This document shows positions 57,398-64,000 of a stretch of 64,000 nt of DNA, one piece after another (positions within the stretch are counted from its first letter, which is position 1; each line of letters opens with the position of its first letter). The DNA lies in contig NZ_JALQDG010000027.1 in the NCBI RefSeq assembly GCF_023631325.1, positions 124,001 to 188,000 on the forward strand. Reading direction: 5' to 3'. The position numbers and the translations under genes were made by a program. The notes beneath the pieces are model-generated. The model saw nothing but the letters and a program-made list of their open reading frames with translations. It was not told the origin of the DNA and did not search any database. The DNA is from Caballeronia sp. INDeC2. GTDB lineage: Bacteria > Pseudomonadota > Gammaproteobacteria > Burkholderiales > Burkholderiaceae.

Positions 57398-57886
57398 ATG
57401 ACCGATTCCGAATTCCCTTCCGGCGACGACGCGATCCACGAAGATCGCCTCTGGCGCGACGACGGCTGGACCGCGCGCGTTATCAAGAACGAGGACGACG
57501 ACGGCTGGGCCGTCGAGATGATTCAGGCTGGCGAGGCGGAGCCCGCGCTCGTCGGTCCGTGGACGATGGGCCGTGACAAGAAAAACCCGAAGCCGCTCGA
57601 TGCAAACGCGTTTCGCACGTTGGTCAAGACGGCGTCGGAAGTGTTGCGCCGCCATGAGCAGCAACGTCACGCGATGCTGAACAAGAACATTACCGTCGAC
57701 GTGCAGGGCGACGAAGTGACCGTCACGCTGGAGATCGTTCCCGATGAAGACGATCCCTACGCCAATCTCAAAGCCTTCGATGCGTACGGCGCGCAACTGG
57801 CGCACGTGCGTGTGTCGCCGGCATTCAAGCTCAGCAAGGCGAGCGCTGAGCGCTGGGCGGAGAACGATTTCGCGAAGCCGAACTGA
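57398..57886 (+). CDS. Hypothetical protein (162 residues)
   Basis: Start chosen at ATG 57398 (ATG 57380 also possible). An acidic start (EDRLWRDDGWTARVIKNEDDDGWAVEMI), then the segment EAEPALVGPWTMGRDKKNPKPLDANAFRTLVKTASEVLRRHEQQRHAML and a strand region (ITVDVQGDEVTVTLEIVPDEDD). No membrane segment or signal. Its composition is that of a real cytoplasmic protein; the WTMGRDKKNPKPLD segment looks conserved, but I do not recognise the family. Confidence 0.65.
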   Translation: MTDSEFPSGDDAIHEDRLWRDDGWTARVIKNEDDDGWAVEMIQAGEAEPALVGPWTMGRDKKNPKPLDANAFRTLVKTASEVLRRHEQQRHAMLNKNITVDVQGDEVTVTLEIVPDEDDPYANLKAFDAYGAQLAHVRVSPAFKLSKASAERWAENDFAKPN

Positions 57887-57920
57887 ATCGGCTGCACGGC
57901 GCGTCGCCTTCATCGCGTGA

Positions 57921-57958
57921 CCAAAGAAAAACGCCGTCGCACTTTCGTGCGACGGCGT
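57921..57958 (-). terminator. Terminator of the DUF937-OmpA gene
   Basis: ACGCCGTCGCAC (57931-57942) and GTGCGACGGCGT (57947-57958) form a perfect 12-pair stem with a four-base loop. On the minus strand it runs into TTTTTCTTTGG. It begins 30 bases after the gene's stop. Confidence 0.87.
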
Positions 57959-57988
57959 CGTGAGAAATTGCGCGAGTCGGTTCGGCTC

Positions 57989-59806
57989 TCAGCGGTTCCG
58001 GACGACGAATTCGATCCGGCGGTTGGCGAAACGTCCGCTCGCGGTATCGTTGTCGGCAATGGGATTGGCATCGCCGTAACCCGTGGCCGTGAGCGATTGA
58101 GGCGGCACGCCATTTCGCACCAGGTAACCGCGGACAGCCTCAGCACGTTCCTTCGATACTTCGAGCTTCGCCGATGCTGCACCCTGTCCATCGGAATAGC
58201 CCGCGACTTCGAGATTCACCATCGAACCCTTGGCGGCGCAGCTTTTGAGCAATTGTGCCGTCTCGCCGAGCGTGGAGTAGGCGCTTTCCGGCACTTGGGC
58301 GCTCGAGCGCGCAAAGTTGACCACCTGAAGGTCGAGCACGCGGGTCAGCTTGTCGCCGGAGCACGGTGTGTCAGTGGCGAGGAGGCTCTTCATCGCGTTG
58401 CGGAAGGACTGCGTCGCGGTGGCGACGGCGCCGTCGACGTCGAACGCCGCGACCTGGAACATGCCGCCGAGCGTGCCTTTCAGACGATCGGTCCAGCCGA
58501 GCTTCCCGTTCGCTGCCGTGCCGCTCAGTTCGACTTTAGAGCCGCTGACCTTCGCTTCCGCGCCGGGCAGGGCCATGAGCGGGAAAAAGTCGTTCAGGCG
58601 CGAGAGCCAGGTCGCCGGGCGCGTTTCGGGGACGACGGTAACGTCCGCCGTGTAAGCTTTTCCGAAGCGGGCGGTCAATGAGTCGATCAGATGCTTCTTC
58701 TCTGCTTCCGTGCCCACCGTCGCCTCGATCGCCGGGACGCCTGACGCGTTGACGCTGAACACCAACTGCGCGTCTTTCCAGGAAGCGGGAGCGGCCTTCG
58801 GCGCCGATGCCGTTTGAGTTGCCGCCGCGGTTGTAACCGGCGCGCTCACGGGCGCAGCTTCCGGCGCATTGTCGGTGGCCGCCGTAGTCGACAGCGCCGC
58901 GGACGAAGCCGGCGTCGACATATCCGTGACTTGCTGTGTGGCGGGCGCCGCGCTCAGATCGACGCTGCCGCCGTGCGTGAAGCCGCGGTAATAAACCAGC
59001 GCGAGAATGGCGGCCAACAGGGCGAAGAGCAGCCAGATCCACTTGTTCGAACGTTTCGGCGCGGGCTTGCGCACCGGAGCGCGCATCGGGGGCGGCGCGG
59101 GCGGTGCGGCCTTCGAAACCGGCGCAGCTTGCGCAGGGGGAGGCGTCTGCACGACGGCCGCGGGCGCGACTGCTGTTGCCAGCGCGACATCGGCATCGAT
59201 GCGCGGTTCCAGGCTCGATGCGACCGTATCGAGTCGCGGCGTGATGCAGCTGGTGAAGCCTTCGGTATTGCCGACGCCGATGGCCGTGGCGACCGCGTTC
59301 GACATCGACGTATTGATTTCGCCGACCTGATCGCGCAGCAGCTTGGGCACCTGCGGCAGCCCCCACTGCGCGAGCAGAAAGTGGCGCTTCATGATGCCGA
59401 ACAGCACGGCGGCGACGATGCCCGCGAGCGCCGACGTGGCCTGCGTGGGAACGCCGGTTTCGGCGGAAACCGCGTCGGACAGCGCATCGACGCGCTGGCC
59501 CGTCGCGAGCGCGGCAAGCGCGTGACCGTTGGCTTCGAGCTGTTTGAGCCCGCCGGTGGTCGCGATCAGCTTGGACAGATGATCCGCGATATGGGCGTTG
59601 GTCTCCTGCTGCATGATGACGGCGTACACCGACTGCGAGCCGGGCACGAGCGTCGCCCGGTCCATCAGCGACGCGACCATGCCGGGCGCGATGCGTGTCA
59701 CGAGCTGCCGGACGATCTGACCGGGGATGCCGAATTGTTGCGACAACTGCTCCGCGATGTGTTCCGAGATTGCGGCATTGACCGCCTGGACCAGATTGAT
59801 GCTCAT
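57989..59806 (-). CDS. DUF937 / OmpA-family fusion protein with a central membrane helix
   Basis: 605 residues. About 1-165 is a DUF937-like helical repeat (QFGIPGQIVRQLVTRIAPGMVASLM, ALAGIVAAVLFGIMKRHFL). A Pro/Ala-rich stretch (PPPAQAAPVSKAAPPAPPPM) leads to one membrane helix (KWIWLLFALLAAILALVYYRG, about 264-284). Then come an Ala/Thr-rich linker, BON-like strands (LVFSVNASGVPAIEATV ... KVSGSKVELSGTA) and a C-terminal OmpA domain (LEVAGYSDGQGAAS with Asp, FANRRIEFVVRNR with Arg). So the DUF937 part faces the cytoplasm and the OmpA part should bind peptidoglycan. Stands alone with its own terminator. Role unknown. Confidence 0.82.
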   Translation of the reverse strand: MSINLVQAVNAAISEHIAEQLSQQFGIPGQIVRQLVTRIAPGMVASLMDRATLVPGSQSVYAVIMQQETNAHIADHLSKLIATTGGLKQLEANGHALAALATGQRVDALSDAVSAETGVPTQATSALAGIVAAVLFGIMKRHFLLAQWGLPQVPKLLRDQVGEINTSMSNAVATAIGVGNTEGFTSCITPRLDTVASSLEPRIDADVALATAVAPAAVVQTPPPAQAAPVSKAAPPAPPPMRAPVRKPAPKRSNKWIWLLFALLAAILALVYYRGFTHGGSVDLSAAPATQQVTDMSTPASSAALSTTAATDNAPEAAPVSAPVTTAAATQTASAPKAAPASWKDAQLVFSVNASGVPAIEATVGTEAEKKHLIDSLTARFGKAYTADVTVVPETRPATWLSRLNDFFPLMALPGAEAKVSGSKVELSGTAANGKLGWTDRLKGTLGGMFQVAAFDVDGAVATATQSFRNAMKSLLATDTPCSGDKLTRVLDLQVVNFARSSAQVPESAYSTLGETAQLLKSCAAKGSMVNLEVAGYSDGQGAASAKLEVSKERAEAVRGYLVRNGVPPQSLTATGYGDANPIADNDTASGRFANRRIEFVVRNR

Positions 59807-59946
59807 CGACTGAAATTCCTTTCGACATGAACGCTTAACGCAAGCGCAATTGTGCAGCGCATTCTATATGCACAGTTATCCTAAAAAGAACCGCGCATAC
59901 TTCTTTACGAAAACGGTGCATTAACGCGATTCGCGTTGCGCCTTCT

Positions 59947-60183
59947 TTAGCGTGCGCGCAAGCTCAGGTCGGCGAAGAATTTGAGAATGCGTTTGCCGGC
60001 GATGCCGAGCCACGACGGCTTTGCGGGCGCGGGTTCGGCATCCTTCACGGCAAGCGCGACGAGCGACAGCATGGAGTGGGAATGGATGAGCGTGCGGTAG
60101 GAAGCGTCGAGCGGCGACGTCCACGCGCAGGTGCGGCAATCGTGCTTCGGGCACGCGTTGCAGGGAGGTTGATTGCGGTTCAT
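59947..60183 (-). CDS. Small four-cysteine protein
   Basis: 78 residues from ATG 60183 (or 82 from ATG 60195). The start MNRNQPPCNACPKHDCRTCAW has a CxxC-x4-CxxC cluster fit for a zinc or iron-sulphur site. The remainder is helical (LHSMLSLVALAVKDAEP-like and LGIAGKRILKFFADLSL). There is no ribosome-binding site of note. Family not recognised. It lies divergent from the YciI-type gene. Confidence 0.55.
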   Translation of the reverse strand: MNRNQPPCNACPKHDCRTCAWTSPLDASYRTLIHSHSMLSLVALAVKDAEPAPAKPSWLGIAGKRILKFFADLSLRAR

Positions 60184-60331
60184 GGCGGAATCCATTTGAC
60201 GTTCCGCATATGATCTTCGATACGCTATCGTTAATCGATCAGAGACTTCCGATTGAACTCTTGGTTTCTATCTCGGAAATAGGACAAACTAGCTCGATAA
60301 TCCGGCACCGTTTTACTGAAAGGAGACGGCG

Positions 60332-60628
60332 ATGCACTATTTGTTGATCTACGAACTCTGTTCGGACTATCTGGAGCGCCGCGCGCAGTTTCGCGACGCG
60401 CATCTCGCCCTCGCGTGGGCGGCGGTCGAGCGGGGAGACATCGTGCTCGCGGGCGCGCTCGATGCGCCCGCGGATCGCGCGATGCTTCTGTTTCACAGCA
60501 ACTCGCCCGCCGCCGCGGAAGATTTCGCGAAGAACGATCCGTACGTGAAGAACGGGCTGGTCGAGCGCTGGGAAGTGCGCAAGTGGAACACGGTCGTGGG
60601 CGCGAATGCCGCCACGCCCGTGAGATAG
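60332..60628 (+). CDS. YciI-like protein
   Basis: 98 residues, after GAAAGGAGACG. MHYLLIYELCSDYLERRAQFRDAHLALAWAAVERGDIVLAGALD ... shows the ferredoxin-like YciI fold, with the conserved R-x2-FR-x-H-L (His) and the later AMLLFHSNSP and DPYVKNGLVERWEVRKW. The His-Asp pair of the family (H24 and D in DPY) is present. YciI proteins are small enzymes of mostly unknown reaction, some of them dehydrochlorinases or muconolactone-type. Convergent to the LysR gene. Confidence 0.88.
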   Translation: MHYLLIYELCSDYLERRAQFRDAHLALAWAAVERGDIVLAGALDAPADRAMLLFHSNSPAAAEDFAKNDPYVKNGLVERWEVRKWNTVVGANAATPVR

Positions 60629-60644
60629 CGCGACGACGCGGGCC

Positions 60645-61637
60645 TCACGCGTCGGCGGTTTCTTCCTCGGGACGATCCCGGCGGGTGGAGCCGCGGCGCT
60701 GCGCCGAGCGATAGAGGCTCGTCAGGGTGTCGTCGATCTGCTGCGAACGCTCGAAGAGCGTCGCGAGCCAGTCGACGAACACCGACACACGCGGCGTCGC
60801 CTGACGGCTTTTCAGAAACGCCACCGACACCTTGAGCGGCCGCGATTTCCATTGCGGCAGCAATTCGCGCAACTGCCCCGAGCGCAGATACGGCTGCGCC
60901 GCGATGCGCAACGGCTGGATCATCCCCAGCCCTTCGATGCCGCATGCGAGGTACGCATGCTCGTCGGCGACCTGCACGAAGCCGCGCATCTTCATCGTGA
61001 CGGATTCTCCGTCGACATCGAAATCGAAGTCGGCGGGGCGGCCGCTTTTCTCCGAGATGCAATTGACCGCGACGTGCTGCGCGAGGTCGTCGAGCGTTTC
61101 GGGCGTACCGTGCCGGTCCAGATACGCCGGACTCGCGCACGTCACCTGTTCGAGCATGCCGAGCCGGCGCGCGATCAGACCCGAATCGGGCAGTTCGCCG
61201 AGTTGCACGCTGCAATCGACACCTTCGCCTACGAAATCCACATTGCGATTGCCGATGCCGATCGACAACTCGATGTGCGGATAGCGCGCATGAAACTCCG
61301 GCAGCGCGGGCACGACGATCGACGTCGCGACGGTATCCGGCATCTCGACGCGCAGCCGTCCGCGCAGACGCTCCTCGCCCGCGCCGAAACCGGATTCGAG
61401 TTCGTCGATATCCGCGAGGATTTGCGCGCAACGCTCGTAGTAAGCGGCGCCGTCGACGGTGAGATTCAGGCGCCGCGTCGTGCGTGCGAGCAATTGCACG
61501 CCGACGAGCGCTTCGAGTTGTTGCACGGTCGTCGAAACACTCGCGCGCGGCATGCCGAGCGACTCGGCGGCGCGCGTGAAACTGTTCGTATCGACGACAC
61601 GCGTGAAGACACGCATGGCATGGACGCGATCGATCAC
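60645..61637 (-). CDS. LysR-family transcriptional regulator
   Basis: 330 residues, GTG start at 61637 (MIDRVHAMRVFTRVVDTNSF is the usual LysR opening of the DsdC/CrgA-like subgroup). Helix-turn-helix: FTRAAESLGMPRASVSTTVQQLEALVGVQLL. The effector domain follows (GRLRVEMPDTVATSIVVPALPEF, SIGIGNRNVDFVGEGVDCSV). The C-terminal 35 residues are charged (RRGSTRRDRPEEETADA). CrgA-like members usually control a divergent gene, but no gene starts close by on the other side (MscS gene is on the same strand). Confidence 0.9.
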   Translation of the reverse strand: MIDRVHAMRVFTRVVDTNSFTRAAESLGMPRASVSTTVQQLEALVGVQLLARTTRRLNLTVDGAAYYERCAQILADIDELESGFGAGEERLRGRLRVEMPDTVATSIVVPALPEFHARYPHIELSIGIGNRNVDFVGEGVDCSVQLGELPDSGLIARRLGMLEQVTCASPAYLDRHGTPETLDDLAQHVAVNCISEKSGRPADFDFDVDGESVTMKMRGFVQVADEHAYLACGIEGLGMIQPLRIAAQPYLRSGQLRELLPQWKSRPLKVSVAFLKSRQATPRVSVFVDWLATLFERSQQIDDTLTSLYRSAQRRGSTRRDRPEEETADA

Positions 61638-61823
61638 GTTGAGTTTTCCTTTTATAACGATTGAGTGGCGATGCGCGGAAAAAGCGTTTCCACCGCGGCT
61701 GTGAAGCTGCGGAAAAAAGGCGCATCGGCGATGGTTAAATCGTAAGGGCGTGAAGCGTCAACGTGAATACACAAAAGTGGAGGATTCTTGCCTGATCCTT
61801 TTTGACGACGCGAATGCCGCGAA

Positions 61824-63089
61824 TCAAAGAGCCGGCATTTCGCCGCGCAGACGGCCCGCGAAACCGGTCATGTCCGCGCCCGACGGCGCCTGATACAGCC
61901 GCAGGCCCATCTCCGGAAGGATCGACAGCAGATGATCGAACACGTCGCCCTGAATGCGCTCGTATTGCGTCCACGCGGTTGTCGCGGTGAAACAGTAGAC
62001 CTCGACCGGAATGCCTTCCGATTGCGGCTCCATCATGCGGACCATAATCGCCATGTCCTGGCGGATTTCCGGATGCCGCTGCAAATACGCGAGCCCATAC
62101 GCGCGAAACGTGCCGATATTCGTGAGCCGCCGCCGGTTCGCGGGCTCGTTAGCGAGTTCACCGAGATTGCGGTTCGCCTGCTCTACTTCGGTCTGCTTCT
62201 GTTCCAGATAATCGTGCAGCAGGCGAAAGCGCTTGAGGCGCGCGGTCTCTTCCTCGGTGAGAAAGCGCACGCATTGCGCGTCGATGCGCAACGTTCGCTT
62301 GATGCGCCGCCCGCCCGATTCGAACATGTGCCGATAGTTGCGATAGCTCTCCGAAAAAAGCTTGTAGGTCGGCACGGTGGTCACGGTGTTGTCCCAGTTT
62401 TGCACCTTGACCGTATGCAGCGCGATGTCCTTCACGAAGCCATCGGCGGCGGCTTGCGGCATCTCGATCCAGTCGCCGATGCGCAGCATGTCGTTCGACG
62501 TCAACTGCGTGCTCGCCACGAGCGACAGCAGCGTGTCCTTGAACACGAGCAGCAGCACGGCGGAAAGCGCACCGAGGCCGGAGAGCATCCAGAGCGGCGA
62601 GCGGTCGATGAGAATCGACAGCACGAGCACGCCGCACACGAGGGCGAGCGCGAGCTTGCCGATCTGGATATAGCCCTTGATGGAGCGCGTCTGCGCTTCC
62701 TTGCTTTCCGCATAGACGTCCTGCCACGCGGACAGCGCGCTGCCCGCCGCGAAGAAAATGCAGATCCACGCGCCGCCGTGCGCGACGCGGCCGATGCCCG
62801 TCGCCCAATGGCCGATGCGCGGCACCTCGTCGATGCCGAGCGCGATAGTCGCGAACGGCACCGCGTACCAGAGGCGGTGATACGCGCGATGCTTGATGAA
62901 CGCGCGGTCCCACTTCTGATGACCGGCGAGCACGAGCAACCGATGCGCGACATACAGCACGATGCGCACGATCACCCATTGCAGGAAGAGCGCGATCAGC
63001 GCGAGCGCGACGAGACCCGCGACCAGTTGCGCCCAGGGATGAGCGGCGAGCAGATGGGGCAGCGGATCGGGAAGGAAGTCGAAGTTCAT
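61824..63089 (-). CDS. Mechanosensitive ion channel, MscS family (YbdG-like)
   Basis: 421 residues, ATG 63089. Five predicted helices (LVAGLVALALIALFLQWVIVRIVLYV, then WYAVPFATIALGI, GGAWICIFFAAGSAL, LALALVCGVLVLSILI and the pore-lining LSGLGALSAVLLLVFKDTLLSLVAS). The cytoplasmic beta domain follows (MLRIGDWIEMPQAAADGFVKDIALHTVKVQNWDNTVTTVPT). The 60-residue insertion with coiled-coil-like LLHDYLEQKQTEVEQANRNLGEL marks the YbdG/MscM subgroup. It gates under osmotic stress in the inner membrane. Sequence after it (61640-61823) holds only the upstream region of the LysR gene. Confidence 0.92.
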   Translation of the reverse strand: MNFDFLPDPLPHLLAAHPWAQLVAGLVALALIALFLQWVIVRIVLYVAHRLLVLAGHQKWDRAFIKHRAYHRLWYAVPFATIALGIDEVPRIGHWATGIGRVAHGGAWICIFFAAGSALSAWQDVYAESKEAQTRSIKGYIQIGKLALALVCGVLVLSILIDRSPLWMLSGLGALSAVLLLVFKDTLLSLVASTQLTSNDMLRIGDWIEMPQAAADGFVKDIALHTVKVQNWDNTVTTVPTYKLFSESYRNYRHMFESGGRRIKRTLRIDAQCVRFLTEEETARLKRFRLLHDYLEQKQTEVEQANRNLGELANEPANRRRLTNIGTFRAYGLAYLQRHPEIRQDMAIMVRMMEPQSEGIPVEVYCFTATTAWTQYERIQGDVFDHLLSILPEMGLRLYQAPSGADMTGFAGRLRGEMPAL

Positions 63090-63308
63090 ACGGTTGGGTG
63101 AGGGCTATGAGCGCATGCGCGTCATGCGCTTTCTCGGCGCGGCGCGCACCGTATTGTGCATGATCGTGCACGTTCGATGCATCGGAAGCGGCCTGCTTGC
63201 GCGCCTTATCGAAAACCCGAGTTCGATGAAAATGAATTTTTTTTGGCGGGTTTTTCGAGTAAATATACTTTCATCGCGTTTGATTGCCATGAGAGCGCAG
63301 CGCATTCC
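63090..63308. other. Divergent intergenic region, AT-rich part with small palindrome
   Basis: 219 bases between the mechanosensitive channel and the RpiR gene. The AT-rich part 63225-63275 has T and A runs and AGTA-AATA-TACT (63258-63269), a short dyad that could bind the RpiR-type regulator. No gene seen. Confidence 0.4.
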
Positions 63309-64000
63309 ATGTCCCGTTCACTATCGGTTCGTGCGCCGGCCAACGCCGACGTCCTGATCTCCGCGCGCATCGCGGCGGCCATGCCGACGCTCACGCCGAT
63401 TCATCGGCGCATGGGTGCGTTCGTGCTGGCGAACCTGTTCCGTTCCGCGACGATGCGCATCGACGAGCTGGCGGGCGCGGTGGGCGCGTCGGTGGCGACG
63501 GCGAACCGTTTCGCGCGCGCGCTCGGCTTCTCGGGCTATCCGGCGTTTCGCGAGGCGCTCGTGCGCGGCTTCGAGGCGACCATCGCGCCGGTCGAGCGCT
63601 TGCGCACCGCGCTCGAATCGCCGGCGAGCGGGGCCGAAGTATTCGATGCATCGCTCGCGCAGGCGGCAGCGAATCTGCGTCTTGCCCAGACTTCCGTCGA
63701 TGGCGCGAAGGCCGGCGCGATCGTCGACATGATCCTCGCTGCGCCGCGCATCTTCGTGGTCGGCTATGGCGCGAGCGCGTTCCTCGCGGGATTGATGGAG
63801 CACGGACTCACGCCGTACTGCGCGAACGTTCAATCGCTCGCGCTGATGGGCGGACCGTCGCACGCGGCGCGCAGGCTCTTCACGGCGTCGCGCGGCGATG
63901 TGCTGATCGCGATCGCTTTCCCGCGTTATGTCGACGACACCATCACGCTGGCGCGGCTCGCGCGCGATCACGGCTTGCGCGTCATCGCGCTCACGGACAG
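63309..64000 (+). CDS. MurR/RpiR-family transcriptional regulator, N-terminal part
   Basis: 230 residues visible from ATG 63309; the frame runs off the end of the window. N-terminal HTH_6 domain (LTPIHRRMGAFVLANLFRSATMRIDELAGAVGASVATANRFARALGFSGYPAFREAL) is followed by a sugar-isomerase (SIS) domain (APRIFVVGYGASAFLAGLMEHGL, RGDVLIAIAFPRYVDDTITLARLARDHGLRVIALTD). SIS domains bind phosphosugars, so it probably senses a sugar phosphate. The target genes should lie beyond the window's end. Confidence 0.9.
   Translation, partial: MSRSLSVRAPANADVLISARIAAAMPTLTPIHRRMGAFVLANLFRSATMRIDELAGAVGASVATANRFARALGFSGYPAFREALVRGFEATIAPVERLRTALESPASGAEVFDASLAQAAANLRLAQTSVDGAKAGAIVDMILAAPRIFVVGYGASAFLAGLMEHGLTPYCANVQSLALMGGPSHAARRLFTASRGDVLIAIAFPRYVDDTITLARLARDHGLRVIALTD

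Overview
The window is a high-GC, densely coded stretch of chromosome from a beta-proteobacterium of the Burkholderia / Paraburkholderia / Caballeronia group. This is inferred from base composition and gene content: a trimeric Burkholderia-type porin, protocatechuate and leucine catabolism, a KatE-type catalase, DUF6232 and DUF2288 proteins, and many LysR/TetR/AsnC regulators. I see no rRNA, tRNA, CRISPR array, transposase, integrase or phage gene. Nearly everything is single-copy core or accessory metabolism with its own local regulator.

Layout. 1-9.8 kb: end of an S10 serine carboxypeptidase, catalase katE, a BvgS-like hybrid kinase, a secreted HNH-like protein, a tiny membrane ORF coupled to an RRM-like 88-residue protein, an L,D-transpeptidase and an EamA exporter. 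10-14 kb: a four-gene ABC importer resembling the 2-aminoethylphosphonate system. 14-19 kb: glycogen phosphorylase, two small proteins, and an ArsR-type regulator followed by an old-yellow-enzyme reductase. 19-26.7 kb: aspT-aspD (aspartate/alanine exchange plus aspartate decarboxylation), a porin, an NTF2-like protein, an M14-type deacylase and an amino-acid binding protein. 27-32.5 kb: a DHA2 exporter divergent from a TetR regulator, an MFS carrier, a ferritin-like protein and a second TetR regulator. 32.6-37.5 kb: leucine degradation (liuA, liuB, liuD). 37-46 kb: an OmpA lipoprotein, an AI-2E-type permease, pcaHG with divergent pcaQ, a single-domain response regulator, plsC, a prolyl aminopeptidase-like hydrolase and an EAL phosphodiesterase. 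46-51 kb: a FeeM-like N-acyltransferase, then a structured leader and a membrane GGDEF-EAL protein. 51-57 kb: a ROK regulator, a LysE exporter with divergent AsnC regulator, and hutU-hutI behind HutC-like operators. 57-64 kb: small proteins, a DUF937/OmpA fusion, a YciI protein, a LysR regulator, an MscS channel and the start of an RpiR regulator.

How the genes work together. Several catabolic modules feed central metabolism: histidine (hut), leucine (liu), protocatechuate (pca) and aspartate (asp). Each sits next to a regulator or to a recognisable operator. The best regulatory sequences are two HutC-like sites before hutU, three related palindromes between a TetR gene and liuA, an ATATCG palindrome before the ArsR/OYE pair, and a 9-bp inverted repeat that contains the ribosome-binding site of the AsnC-type regulator. 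I found no clearly new multi-gene system. The least explained parts are the FeeM-like / structured leader / GGDEF-EAL cluster, the 33-codon ORF coupled to the RRM-like gene, and the DUF937-OmpA fusion. All domain names come from reading the protein sequences; no database search was run.
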